Part shown: piece by piece, positions 10,895-22,955 of the stretch
Numbering within the stretch: position 1 is the stretch's first letter
How the letters are laid out: each line of letters begins with the position of its first letter
From: Isoetes taiwanensis
Lineage: Eukaryota > Streptophyta > Lycopodiopsida > Isoetales > Isoetaceae
NCBI GenBank assembly: GCA_021234155.1
Contig: JAJEKV010000002.1
Location: forward strand, 31,133,234 to 31,197,233
Direction: 5' to 3'
DNA: 64,000 nucleotides
Made by a program: the position numbers and the translations under genes
Notes under the pieces: model-generated
What the model was told of the DNA's origin: nothing
Seen by the model: the letters and a program-made list of their open reading frames with translations, nothing else
Databases searched by the model: none

Positions 10895-11836
10895 GTTTTT
10901 GTTATGAGCAAGCACATATGAAAGTTTGTCTATGTTCTTGTTATGTATACACGAAAAGTCACTTACGTGGCCTTTCTGTTGTGGAAACAGGGCGGCAACA
11001 AAGACTGCGGTAACGTGGAGGAGAGTTAGGGGTTGTTCTGCGCCATGCGTCCTCAATACGATAGTCGAAGCAGAGATGTCGCATAAAAAAAAAAAAAAAA
11101 ATAGAATATTTGTAGTTGTACTTCTCGATGAAAGAAAGTCTCTAAAAAAATTGCCGGGTGGCGATATCTCATTGGCATCCGGGTAGAACGCCCCTAACCG
11201 TCCTTTACATAGAAGAATAGAATAGAATAGATTTTTAACGTCCACATCATTTGGAATATATTCTAAGGGATGTGTGGACCTTAAGGTGCTCGTTTCCTTC
11301 AATATAAGAAAATATATTATATATTTTAAGGCCTGATTTTGTCAAACTGTAAGGTACAAAGTTGCCCCACTGATAGCAACTCTTACACATGTCCAACTTT
11401 TATTATAAGATATCTTCTATTATCTCTTACTAGAAAAAGTGCCCAGCGTTGCTGGGCTTCTCATCGGGCATAAAAAATGTTGAAATTGTATTAAAAGTGG
11501 CTTCAAGTTGATTATGTGATGGCAAATATTATCTTCTCGAATAGAAATTATTTGTCAAAAAATGGGAAAATAAAAGTTGTCATGTCTTTGATAATACTGT
11601 TGTGAAAGATGTCATGTAAGTAAAGAATCAGTAGAGAAATGTAAGGGGCATCCGCATTCTTGCCTTATTTCGAGGAGAGTCGCATTTTTTGAAGCAAGAT
11701 GAAGTTGCAAAGATTTACTTATATTGGAGGGACTAAGTTGGTGAAACACGTCGAAGATAATGAAAAAATATAAAACATTTTAGTACCGCGGTATTGTATA
11801 ATGTTTTTAATTGAATCGTTTCTAGTTCAACTCCAA
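10895..11836. other. Upstream flank of P450 copy 1
   Basis: Conserved in all three units (41511-42420 and 59036-59895). It should contain the P450 promoter and 5' UTR. A TATA-like AATATATTATATATTTT lies at about 11309-11325 but no transcription start can be fixed. An A-run at 11083-11101 varies in length among copies. Long frames running into the P450 from here are fortuitous. Confidence 0.4.
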
Positions 11837-11889
11837 GCTATCGACTTATATATATTCTTATCTACTCTTGTATGTAAAGGAGAGTCATT

Positions 11890-12400
11890 TTTTTTTGCAT
11901 ATCATTACTAGAAGAGTAATGATAACTAGTTATCACTACTAGAGGAGTGATGATAATTAATTATCATCACTCCTCCAAGATTAAAGTTATCGATCTTGGA
12001 GGAGTGATGATAATTAATTATCGATACTCCTCCGTCGATAACTAGTTATCGATCTTGGAGGAGTGATGATAACTAATTATCAGCGACCTCCGATAATGAC
12101 AAATTTTAACGCGAGATAAGACCGATAAAGGCGGTTATCGGGTCGCCGCCGATGTCACTTTTTGATAATCAGCCTCCGCCCCTAAGCGGGCCTCCGGCGG
12201 TTATCAAACAACGTCTGAACTTCGGCCCCTAACGGGCCTCGTCTGACGTGTCCAAAATGCGTGGCCTCGGACGTACAGCCTCGGTCACGCATTTTTGGTT
12301 ATCAGCCTTAGTTAGACCGATAACCTTACCTTATAAGAGGTTGCCTGACCGCTGATAATTGGGGCCATCTAGGCCTTCTAAATTGCCACGTGGCATATTG
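11890..12400. repeat. GATAA/TTATC palindrome-rich foldback element
   Basis: A 34-bp perfect palindrome lies at 11942-11975, centred on TAATTAATTA and flanked by GAGGAGTGATGA arms. GATAACTAGTTATC palindromes occur near 11926 and 12037. A unit starting GTTATCGATCTTGGAGGAG occurs at 11986 and 12045 (59-bp period). GATAA or TTATC words in both orientations then continue through a GC-richer part to about 12360. There is no coding capacity. It lies between unit-1 sequence and the LTR element, and its exact ends are not defined. Confidence 0.65.
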
Positions 12401-12411
12401 GACGGCTATGT

Positions 12412-14973
12412 TGTAACGAGCTTGGCCCATTAGCAGGCATGTAGTTTACATTTTATTATTGATGCTTATGGAGAATATTCTAATTGATCATTACATGAGA
12501 AATACATATTATGTATAAGGAGTTTATACTAAATTCATGTGATAAAATCAAAGGGCATCGGTTTGTATGAGGGTTTTACGGAAGAAGGCAGAAGGAGCAA
12601 ATTTTGGGCAGTTTTGCTGACCGAACTTTAGAGCATCATATCTCGGAAACCCGAGATCCAATTCAGGTAATTTTTACTTTGTTGGAAAGGTTTTCAAATC
12701 AGCTTTCCGGATTGGGTCTGATAAGGCCGAAATTCATCCGGATGAGGGAGATATGGCAGAAATAGTGAAGCTGTATCAGAATTGACTGCGCCAATGTATC
12801 TTTTTGTGCAGCTTGCTTCCTGGAGATAGGAGCTGAAAGGAGGGGATATTTTGAGAGAAAAACAGGTGCAAGGAGTCAAAGGATCATCATTGAAGTGGTT
12901 CTCAGGTGGGTGGTTTGCCGCTTACACCAGGGGAGCTTAGATTGCATAGATTGTTCTTGTTGTTAAAAGAGAATCGTGATTTAATGACTTGAATTAAGAG
13001 TATAAAGAATCTGGGTGATCCTGAATGTGATGATATGGGATTGAATGTATTTTGCCATACTGGTATATACAAAGAAGTAAGAACTAAGCTAAGCTTATTG
13101 TAAGAAGCCTGGGAATAGTCCTTGATATTGTAGATAGTAGGGCAAACCTTGTATATAGTAAATGGAATCCTGGCAACAGCAATATAGAGATTGTTCTGCT
13201 TGGAGAAGCCAGAACTCAATTAGAACCTTGAGTTCATGTAGCTTATGGGAGCTGCATGGAGGTTCTAACAAGGGCATGGAAGGCACCATCGGCTCCATGA
13301 GATAAAAAAACTAATTTAGAAAATAGATAGAGATGTATATATACCTTTGGTGATTATTAGATTGAAGTTAAGATGCTAAGATAAAATACGATAGGGAATT
13401 GCACCGCTAAGGAACAACCGTATACGTTAATCTTTCAGTTCGATAGTAAGAGATGTCAAAAGGCCTAAAGAAGCTTATGGGGGCTTCTTCAGTATGGCAA
13501 TGGCATGGAGAATTCTTGCCAAATAAAATGCTAAGTTATGTAATTAATTTATTAGTAAGAAAAAGAAGCTAATATATTGAATTGCATATGAGTATTCTCA
13601 AAGATATTCACTCCTTATGGGGGAGTGATTTTGGGAAAGCATGCTGGTAGAAGTATGTTGTAGTCGTTAGGTGATCCTTATACCTTATATGGATGTAAAA
13701 GGGATATCATGCTTGTTTGGAAATAGGACATTATGACATCCTAGAATAAGCTTTTCATATGGGGAGGAAAATGCTAGACCTTTTATGTGTTCTTATATAA
13801 TATATTTAGACGTGCTAAATGCTTGAATACCATGGTGATGTGTCAAGGTTGCATTATGTTAGAATGTGCTTGTTGAATATTTGACATCATGTGGTAGAAC
13901 ATGAATGTGATCTGTCTATGATATCATTGCAAATGTTGACATTATTCTATGTTGTTCCTGGGTAAATGCATAGGCAATGCATGTGAATTATGACTCTTGA
14001 TTCTTGGAGCATATGATGATGAACATGGTTTAAGCTCTGATATGTGGGCATATGCTAAGTTCTTGGCTGATACATGAGTGCATAATCTCCGGGGCCGGAG
14101 TCCATTTGCGGTGGCTTGGACTTGCGGTTGTTCTTGTTCTTGACATCGGGCGTTGTCACCCCAATGAGGGTGCTTCGTCGCTACATGGCTTGGAAGTGGT
14201 CCCCTAGTGCTGGGGCCTTGAGCTGGGAGGGTGTGTACACATGAGGCTTACCCCCAGATTTCTTTGGGGCCCGATCAGCCGGGTGGCCTTCATAGAACCG
14301 AGTAGGCCTGCATGTTTATGGATATCTCATGGTTCTTCATGGTCTCATGATTATCTCTTGGTTATTGTAAGGTTATGACATGTGCATTTACATCTTATTT
14401 GGATGGCTTGATGGTGTTTTGATTCTTATTAGCATTGCTCATGTTATGTGCTAATACTACATTCTTTGGTTCCCAGCATAGAGGAATTCTTAGGTAAGGC
14501 ATCTAAGTCCGAGAATTACTATTGTGATTAGTACATCGTACATGTTTCTTGTTGATTACGCCATCATTTTTTTTCTAAATGCCTCAAACCTCCACTTAGT
14601 CTTTAAGACTAACCCCACGTTCATGGTGTAGCGGTTTAGAAGTAGCGAGAATGTAGCGGGGGCAATTGAAGGGCACAACTGCGTGCAGTCTTCACTTATG
14701 GGAAGTTTGTATGCCTTTAGAAAGGCCTTATCATTCCTGGAGCTTATGGATATTAAACTGCATATCATTATCTTGTATATGCCATAGAGTGCTATCATGT
14801 TTCAAATATGTATGTACTTCTAACTGTGGATTTGAAGACAAAGATTCAATTCTTTACCAAGATTTCTTCAATAGAGTTACGTTATTCAACTCATGGATAA
14901 CAATTTATCATTGACTCATGCAATGTTAGATGGGATTTCGGGTTACGGAGGGTTAACCCGCAGGCCCGTTACA
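12412..14973 (+). repeat. 5' LTR of the long-LTR element
   Basis: 2562 bp, TGTAAC...GTTACA. It matches the 3' LTR over its full length. Most differences are small indels or changes at CAG, CTG, CCG or CGG words (for example GTGCAGCTT here, GTGCGGCTT at about 18208), while AT-rich stretches such as 12480-12585 match exactly. Confidence 0.92.
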
Positions 14974-17810
14974 GTTGGTATCAGAGCAAGGTTGGATCAT
15001 TGGTGTTGATATGGTGGATTAGAAATTTCAGCTGAGGTTATTGGTTGTTGGATGGTGCTAATGATGATATTTCAGATCATATGGGGACGATGATCTAGGA
15101 TGTGTAATGGATCATCAAGTATGGAAATGTAATGACATGATACCCTAATATTGATTTATTTAATTATATTTTATGTGGTAGATAACTCTGGTGGGATGCA
15201 TGTGATCAAGGAACGAATCTTAGTTCAATCTTGTACAAAACATGAAGGACGCTAACAAAACGTCTTCATGTGGAGCATGAACAGTGAGGAGGTTGGATGA
15301 TGTGAAGGTATGGTTTTACATTTGCTTATTTTCTCTACAATTGGTAGATGATCGAGTGGTACAATTGGAATAAAGTGGGAAAGAATGTCAAAGCAGAATA
15401 TAATTATCTATGAAGGTGAGCTTTCCTTATCAAATCAGGTGAGTTATTTCTACATTAAGGAGATGTTAAGTGGCTTGCTGAGTTGATGCTTCTGGATCTT
15501 TGAGTATGAGGTGATAATATATCCTCGCCTATTGTTACTGACTCAACTTGAGATAGGTTATAATTGAGTGCACGATAACAAGAATGCACCTAAAATAAGC
15601 TACAAGCTGAAGATAAGTTGCCTGGATTGCATATGATGGTTTAGGTTGTGAAAATGGCTAGTTTGAAAATATTATATAGATAGTTATGGAATTGACATAG
15701 AAGAAAATGCCATTATCCTATACAATGACTCTAGTTGGAGATCAAAGTTTGGTGCATGTTCTTGTAAGCAGTCTTTTGTGCATGTTTCCATCCAAGGTTA
15801 TACTTGAAGTAGGATTTGGAGGATTGTAGAGCGATTCTTATATTTGTTGAGCCTAAAAAGTAAGTGTTTTTCAGAACACACAGATCTGATCAATGGATTG
15901 AGTAAATAGAGAATGATCCTAAACGTTTGGTCAAGATGTATTGAGAAGTAGACATAGTAGTGGAACCTAAAAGTATAAGGACATACTTGAGCTGAGGTGA
16001 AAGGAAATGCTATAGCAAGGTGAAATGCCACATTTGAAATTATATAATTTGATAGGAAGGATCTACAGCAATATGCCCAAGAAGTTGGGGTTACTGTCTA
16101 TATACTTGTGCTCTCTTATCGAGTCTTTTGAGAGATATATTAGAAGGATGTTAATTTCATCACAATCTATCAAGGAAAATAAGCATCTGTTGGGGATTCC
16201 ATCATTGAATTCTTGCTAGTGACTAAGGAAACTTGATGGTTTGAATAGTTTGGATTGGTTCGATGTATTCTAGCTTCGGATTAGTAAAGAAGCTAATTGG
16301 ATTATCGTGAGAACATGCCAGCAATTTTCTAAGTGTAAGAATAGAGGTTTTGTTTGATATATCGGATAAAGGCTTTTATAGCTTGACTGATGTCCAGGAA
16401 AAGTTAGCAATACTGAGAATAGAAATTAACCTATGTAATGGGCGGATTTATAGAGCGGATGAGCAATGTCTATCGAAATTACTTTTATAGCTTAAGGTAC
16501 TTGATTATTCCCCGATATGTTAAATAGGCTTCTTTGAGAGATTCTATATTGTAGACTATGATTGCAATCATTCTAGGCTCTCTTATATTGATTGTATGTG
16601 CTTTATAACCTTGCGATACTTTTTGGGCGGACTTAACTATGTATTCTACTTGTCACTTTTTTTTGATTTGGCCACCCAAGAAGTTTAGTGTGAGTACATA
16701 TTGAGTTCGATCTGAGCATCTATGTTGCCATGGTGGGCTTAGTATTTTAATGTATAGAACCCTCTATAAAAAAAAAATGCTAGATTCATTCTGTGGGTGA
16801 AGTTGCATTAGGCTTGGTTGGGTTATACTTAAGTTTTGCTGCATTATATGCATAAGCATAGACATAGTTAGTAACAATTGAGTTTGATTCCAAGCTATGT
16901 GTATGCATAAATTAAGTCATTATTATCTTTGTCAAGCTAGGCAAGTTTGGAAAGATATGAGGTGGTTTGTGTCTGATAAACCATTTAGCACTTGAGTGTT
17001 CGGTAACTTGTGCTTGGTAAGGCCATAGCAGTGTCATGGAAGGATCTTTATTTCATGTTAAGTGTTTTGATTAAGATGCCACATATAAAGAAGCTTACTT
17101 ATTTATGAGAAGTATTTATTGGTGAGATATCTCTACGGGTATGCCGAAATTGTAAGACGAGATGGAGCCTCTTGGAATTATTTTGAGTGTATTTTTTCTT
17201 ACCTAATTCAAGTAAAGCTATCTATGCATGTTCTGGATCATGGAACATAGTTAATTTTGAAGAAGCACGTTAATGGATTTAAAGAGATAAATGGCATCCG
17301 GGTGATGTTCGGAGGAGGCATAAGTAGCCAAGATTATTTATCCTTAGCATGAGCTATTTACACGGGCAAGTGCTTAATCGATATTGTCAAGGGCTTCAAG
17401 ACGAAGATGGTTTAATGGCATATGTGGTTTACAATGATATGTTGAGAAGAAAAGTAGCTCCTTGCAGATTGGTTTGAAGCTTGTAATTTCGCTTGTTACA
17501 ATGCATGCATGCTTCTCATTCAGTTAAGGAAACGTAGTGCTCGAATGGAAAAATGGAAGTCTAGATGGATTTGATTCCTTGGGATAAAGATCTTAATGTT
17601 GAAGAAGATTGATGCAGTATAAGCAAGCCTGGTCAACTCATTGATTATGTGGGAAGAAATTATTATATTCATGACAGCCGACAAAGGAAGAAAGAATAAT
17701 TATGATGATAAGTCGTCGTTATTATATAGTTGGTCATGAAGGTTTAATTCTTGGATATTCCGTTATTTTGGAACGGCCCATGAGGACATGGGTAAATTTT
17801 AGAAGGAGAA
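14974..17810 (+). other. Internal region of the long-LTR element
   Basis: Starts with the primer-binding site (14976-14987) and ends with the hairpin CCCATG-AGGA-CATGGG (17777-17792) and purine tract (to 17810). Short frames only. I recognise no retroviral protein motif on either strand. Confidence 0.8.
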
Positions 17811-20396
17811 TGTAACAAGCTTGGCCCGTTAGCATGCATGTAATTTACATTTTCCTATTGATGATTATTAAGAATATTCTAATTGATCATTACATGAGAA
17901 ATACATATTATGTATAAGGAGTTTATACTAAATTCATGTGATAAAATCAAAGGGCATCGGTTTGTATGAGGGTTTTTACGAAGAAGGCGTAAGGAGCAAA
18001 TTTTGGGCAGTTTTGCTGACCGAACTTTAGAGCATCATATCTCGGAAACCCGAGATCCAATTCAGGTAATTTTTACTTTGTTGGAAAGGTTTTCAAATCA
18101 GCTTTCCGGATTGGGTCTGATAAGGCCGAAATTCATCCGGATGAGGGAGATATGGCAGAAATAGTGAAGCTGTATCAGAATTGACTCGCGCCAATGTATC
18201 TTTTTGTGCGGCTTTTGCTTCCTGGAGATAGGAGCTGAAAGGAGGGGATATTTTGAGAGAAAAACAGGTGCAAGGAGTCAAAGGATCATCATTGAAGTGG
18301 TTCTCAGGTGGGTGGTTTGCCGCTTACACCGTGGGGAGCTTAGATTAAGTAGATTGTTCTTGTTGTTAAAAGAGAATCGTGATTTAATGACTTGAATTAA
18401 GAGTATAAAGAATGGGGTGATCCCAATGTGATGATATGGGATTGAATGTATTTTGCCATCTTGGTATATACAAAGAAGTAAGAACTAAGCTAAGCTTATT
18501 GTAAGAAGCCTGGGAATAGTCCTTGATATTGTAGATAGTAGGGCAAACCTTGTATATAGTAAATGGAATCCTGGCAACAGCAATATAGAGATTGTTCTGC
18601 TTGGAGAAGCGAGAACTCAATTAGAACCTTGAGTTCATGTAGCTTATGGGAGCTGCATGGAGGTTCTAACAAGGGCATGGAAGGCACCATCGGCTCCATG
18701 AGATAAAAAAACTAATTTAGAAAATAGATAGAGATGTATATATACCTTTGGTGATTATTAGATTGAAGTTAAGATGCTAAGATAAAATACGATAGGGAAT
18801 TGCAATCGCTAAGGAACAACCGATAATCGTTAATCTTTCAGTTCGATAGTAAGAGATGTCAAAAGGCCTAAAGAAGCTTATGGGGGCTTCTTCAGTATGG
18901 CAATGGCATGGAGAATTGCTGGCCAAATAAAATGCTAAGTTATGTAATTAATTTATTAGTAAGAAAAAGAAGCTAATATATTGAATTGCATATGAGTATT
19001 CTCAGAAGATATTCACTCCTTATGGGGGGGAGTGATTTTGGGAAAAGCATCTTTGGTAGAAGTATGTTGTAGTGTCGTTAGGTGATCCTTATACCTTATA
19101 TGGATGTAAAAGGGATATCATGCTTGTTTGGAAATAGGACATTATGACATCCTAGAATAAGCTTTTCATATGGGGAGGAAAAATGCTAGACCTTTTATGT
19201 GTTCTTATATAATATATTTAGACGTGCTAAATGCTTGAATACCATGGTGATGTGTCAAGGTTGCATTATGTTAGAATGTGCTTGTTGAATATTTGACATC
19301 ATGTGGTGGAACATGAATGTGATCCGTCTATGATATCATTGCAAATGTTGACATTATTCTATGTTGTTCCCGGGTAAATGCATAGGCAATGCATGTGAAT
19401 TATGACTCTTGATTCTTGGAGCATATGATGATGAACATGGTTTAAGCTCGATATGTGGGCATATGCTAAGTTCTTTGGCTGATACATGAGTGCATAATCT
19501 CCGGGGCGAGTCCATTTGCGGTGGCTTGGACTTTGCGGTTGTTCTTGTTCTTGACATCGGGCGTTGTCACCCAAATGAGGGTGCTTCGTCAAGGCTACAT
19601 GGCTTGGAAGTGGTCCCCTAGTGCTTGGGCGAGGCTAGGAGGGTGTGTACACATGAGGCTTACCCGCCCGTATTTGCCGCTGCGGGGCCCGATCAGCCCG
19701 GTGGCCTTCATAGAACCGGAGTAGGCCTTTGCATGTTTATGGATATCTCATGGTTCTTCATGGTCTCATGATTATCTCTTGGTTATTGTAAGGTTATGAC
19801 ATGTGCATTTACATCTTATTTGGATGGCTTGATGGTGTTTTGATTCTTATTAGCATTGCTCATGTTATGTGCTAATACTACATTCTTTGGTTCCTAGCAT
19901 AGAGGAATTCTTAGGTAAGGCATCTAAGTCCCAGAATTACTATTGTGATTAGTACATCGTTACATGTTTCTTGTTGATTACGCCATCATTTTCTAAATGC
20001 CTCAAACCTCCACTTAGTCTTTAAGACTAACCCCACGTGTTCATGGTGTAAGCGCTTTTGAGTAGCGAGAATGTAGCAGGGCAATTGAAGGGCACAAGCT
20101 GCGTTCGATCTTCACTTATGGGAAGTTTGTATGCCTTTAGAAAGGCCTTATCATTCCTGGAGCTTATGGATATTAAACTGCATATCATTATCTTGTATAT
20201 GCCATAGAGTGCTATCATGTTTCAAATATGTATGTACTTCTAACTGTGGATTTGAAGACAAAGATTCAATTCTTTACCAAGATTTCTTCAATAGAGTTAC
20301 GTTATTCAACTCATGGATAACAATTTATCATTGACTCATGCAATGTTAGATGGGATTTCGGGTTACCTGGAGGGTTAACCCGGCAGGCCCGTTACA
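17811..20396 (+). repeat. 3' LTR of the long-LTR element
   Basis: 2586 bp, TGTAAC...GTTACA, followed at once by the second TATGT target duplication. It is 24 bp longer than the 5' LTR because of many small indels at GC-rich words. Confidence 0.92.
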
Positions 20397-20401
20397 TATG
20401 T

Positions 20402-22656
20402 GTGTTACACATTCATTCTTCTGGTGACGTGGCCCGGATCCGGACGGCTAGCCGCGGGTATTTTCCCTCGATTTTCATTGGGGACTTGCGATTACGAGGC
20501 CGGGCGGCGATCCAGCCAAAACCAAGCTCGGCTATGGCGATTCCTACCTGTTTAATCCGCGCCTTTGTATCCAGTTGATTATCCTGTGTGGTGCAGTATT
20601 GGATGGGCCCTTTTTTCCGCAGTTCTGAGACCGTAGGTTTTGGAGCTTAGTGTGGGATTCTAAGCGCACCATCGACAATGGTAGGCAGTCAGATTAACGC
20701 CCTCATTTTGCAACTTTTTTGAAGTTGCCATAGCTGGGCCGTTCATATTTGCATTGCTTTGGCCAAGCTGAGCCCGTGGATGTCCGGCATTTGGGATGCA
20801 AGGTGTGTGCTCCCACTACCCATTGCTTCTGAGTTTGGCCCCATCTTCTGCCCTTCTCCTAGTCCTGCTTTACAATTTAGTTAGAATCTTTGATCTGCAT
20901 TTTATCCAGCTTGGTGACCATTTCTTCATGTTAAAGTTCAAATATGAGCTCGTTCTTATGCTTTGCATACTATTTGAGACAAATTGAATCCGGGTCTCGA
21001 CTGCCCTGCTTCTAACAACCCCCCAATATTTGAACTCGGTATGTCTGGATTACAACTCTTCCCTTTCTTGGCTTAGTTTTGTTATCAGAATTCCACGTGT
21101 ATCTGCTGTGTGGTAATTTCAAATGTGAACTATGTTCCTGCATGTTATTTTTGCCAGATCGAGTACTTAGTTGCGCTGGACTTTTCGTAAATATCTTGTG
21201 GGTTTTTGCAGGTTACCATATCTAAAGGCGTGTTATTGACTCTTCACGGATTTGTATGGTGAAGCTGGTTGGCTCTTAGGACTCGCTATTTTCAATTTGT
21301 TAAGGGCATGCCTTTAGCACTGCTTTATTTTGTTCAAGAATTAAGGGCTTATCTTATGTTGCATTTTCTTGTGCATTGCAGAAATTCGTATAGGTCAAAT
21401 TTGACATGGCTTTTCTTCAGACTGGCCTCGTCTACCAAGTTTTATACCATCCAAGAAGAGTTCCTTTCCTTCCCACTGATATGGAGCAAATAGATCTAGA
21501 GCATATCGCATCTCTGATCTGGCCATTATACATGGAAGAATTTAGCATAGGACCACTATAATCATCCATGCAGCTATAGTTGCAATGTGAGCTTTAGGGA
21601 GTCTTAAATAATACAATTGTCTGCTTCGACGTGGAATTTTCATGAGACTATGAATTTGGTTCATCTTTTATCACTCTGGGCAGTAAATTGGGATGCAAAT
21701 TTTTGACTTCTCTATGGATATATTTAGTGTCAGGCATTACTCTTTACCATGAAGGATACTGTTACTTCTGGTCCTGCCTAATTCTGCCCAAAAAATGCAG
21801 GGTGGGCAAGCACTGTTGCAAGGGAGGCTGTTGCATCAACAATTCGACGCATTGAAAGGGCAGCAGTTGAGTGGTCTGGTCCCAAGAATTCCCCTTTGCC
21901 ATGTCTATCTAAGTCAACATGTCTAACTATGTCTAGCTATGTCTAACATTTGAGTTTATTTCCAAGATGTTGGGATGGTTGCACTTTCTGTGTAAGCAGA
22001 GCAAGTGATAGCACTAGAGCAAGTGATAGCGCTGCTATCCTTAGCAATCAGTGCCAGTGGAGCAATAATGGAACTAGGGTCAAATACTCTTTCCTGCATT
22101 TAGTTTTCCTTGACATCACTGGAAGAAATGGGGCGATTGATGAACGTGCTTTGCAGATTTTGTTCCACTAGCATAAGTTTATGGTTTTGCTTGCTCTGTG
22201 CGTACGAGCAGCCAGTAATACTGGCATAAATATGCCAGAGGATGAAAGAATCTTCTTAATGTCCTTTATCCAGAAATTTTAAAGCAAGCCGTTGTTAGAG
22301 AAGTGCACAATCAAACTTGAGAGCTTATGATGGTGTTAAGGTAACAGAATCATCAGTTTTCTACATAAAGTTGTTTGAAGGTTCATAAAATTTGGATTCT
22401 TTGCTGCTCTTGGAATAAAAGCAAGCTTGTTTCTGGCATCAAGTACAGTTTCTGAGACAGCAGAGTCTTTAGTAAGTGTGTTAAGACGTGGATTTTGCCT
22501 TTATTATGTGATTTCGCATTGGTAGTCTGGTCATGTGCACATATCACTGTGCATTTTGTCATAGAACAATGACTATCAGCAAATTATTTTATCTTAGATA
22601 GTTGTTAGGAGCAAGTGTTTTGTTATATAGTAGCATAGGCATGTGCTGATTTGCAG
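20402..22656. other. Possible decayed gene: introns and exon-like pieces
   Basis: Several stretches look like plant exons behind TTTGCAG-type acceptors. The frame from 21406 reads about 45 codons without a stop (MAFLQTGLVYQVLYHPRRVP...). The block after AAAAAATGCAG at about 21800 is open for over 40 codons in two frames. I do not recognise either product. The region occurs only in unit 1 and is not matched in units 2 or 3. Many stops elsewhere suggest decay or mostly intron. Confidence 0.3.
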
Positions 22657-22955
22657 GGAAGTGGCAGTATATGATTCTTGATGAAGGCCAAGCTCTCATG
22701 ATATATTTAGAGGTCATTTTTGGTCTTCATCATCCAAATACTTAGCACATACTTGACGATTTCCAGTGTGTAGTGGAAAACCCTGTTGAGCTTCAACTAC
22801 AGAAACCGTTTGCTTTTCATAGACATTCCTAGAGTTTTTAAGAAGATAAATGAGATTGAGGCACTGGATGTTTCCCTACTAAGCCATCTTCTCCCCAGGA
22901 ACTCTTATTCGTTGAAAAGCCAGTTTGGTTGGATAGATTACACCATTTTACTGTG
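22657..22955 (+). pseudogene. SNF2-like ATPase exon fragment and a following exon
   Basis: Directly after a TTTGCAG acceptor (22651-22656) the plus strand encodes KWQYMILDEGQAL, which resembles the motif II (Walker B, DExx box) segment of INO80-class SNF2 ATPases, normally WQYMVLDEAQA. Glycine replaces the alanine of DEAQ. The downstream LTGTP motif III is not visible. A second exon-like block (22823-22955) has a TTTTCATAG acceptor and a GTATGT donor and is open throughout (VFKKINEIEALDVSLLSHLL...); I do not recognise it. If the assignment is right, the parent is a nuclear chromatin remodeller, but only fragments are here. A chance match of a 12-residue motif is possible. Confidence 0.3.

Larger units (their letters stand above)
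12412..20396 (+). mobile_element. Complete non-autonomous long-LTR retrotransposon
   Basis: Two direct repeats of about 2.57 kb (12412-14973 and 17811-20396), each starting TGTAAC and ending GTTACA, flank 2.84 kb. The 5-bp target duplication TATGT is perfect (12407-12411 and 20397-20401). A primer-binding site for initiator Met-tRNA (TGGTATCAGAGC, 14976-14987) follows the left LTR, and a purine tract (AGAAGGAGAA) precedes the right LTR. The interior has no gag, protease, integrase or reverse transcriptase frame (longest frame about 77 codons), so it must have moved with proteins from another element. Long LTRs with a short non-coding core resemble LARD-type elements. The absence of coding traces is by eye only. 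Confidence 0.92.

Noticed and set aside
10895-11302. N-terminal extension of P450 copy 1 by 136 codons
   Set aside because: The canonical membrane anchor begins at 10894 and the extension crosses an A-run that varies between copies, so it is an upstream flank read-through.
12412-20396. Segmental duplication of a host gene (two 2.6-kb direct repeats)
   Set aside because: TG...CA ends, PBS, PPT and an exact 5-bp target duplication show these are LTRs.
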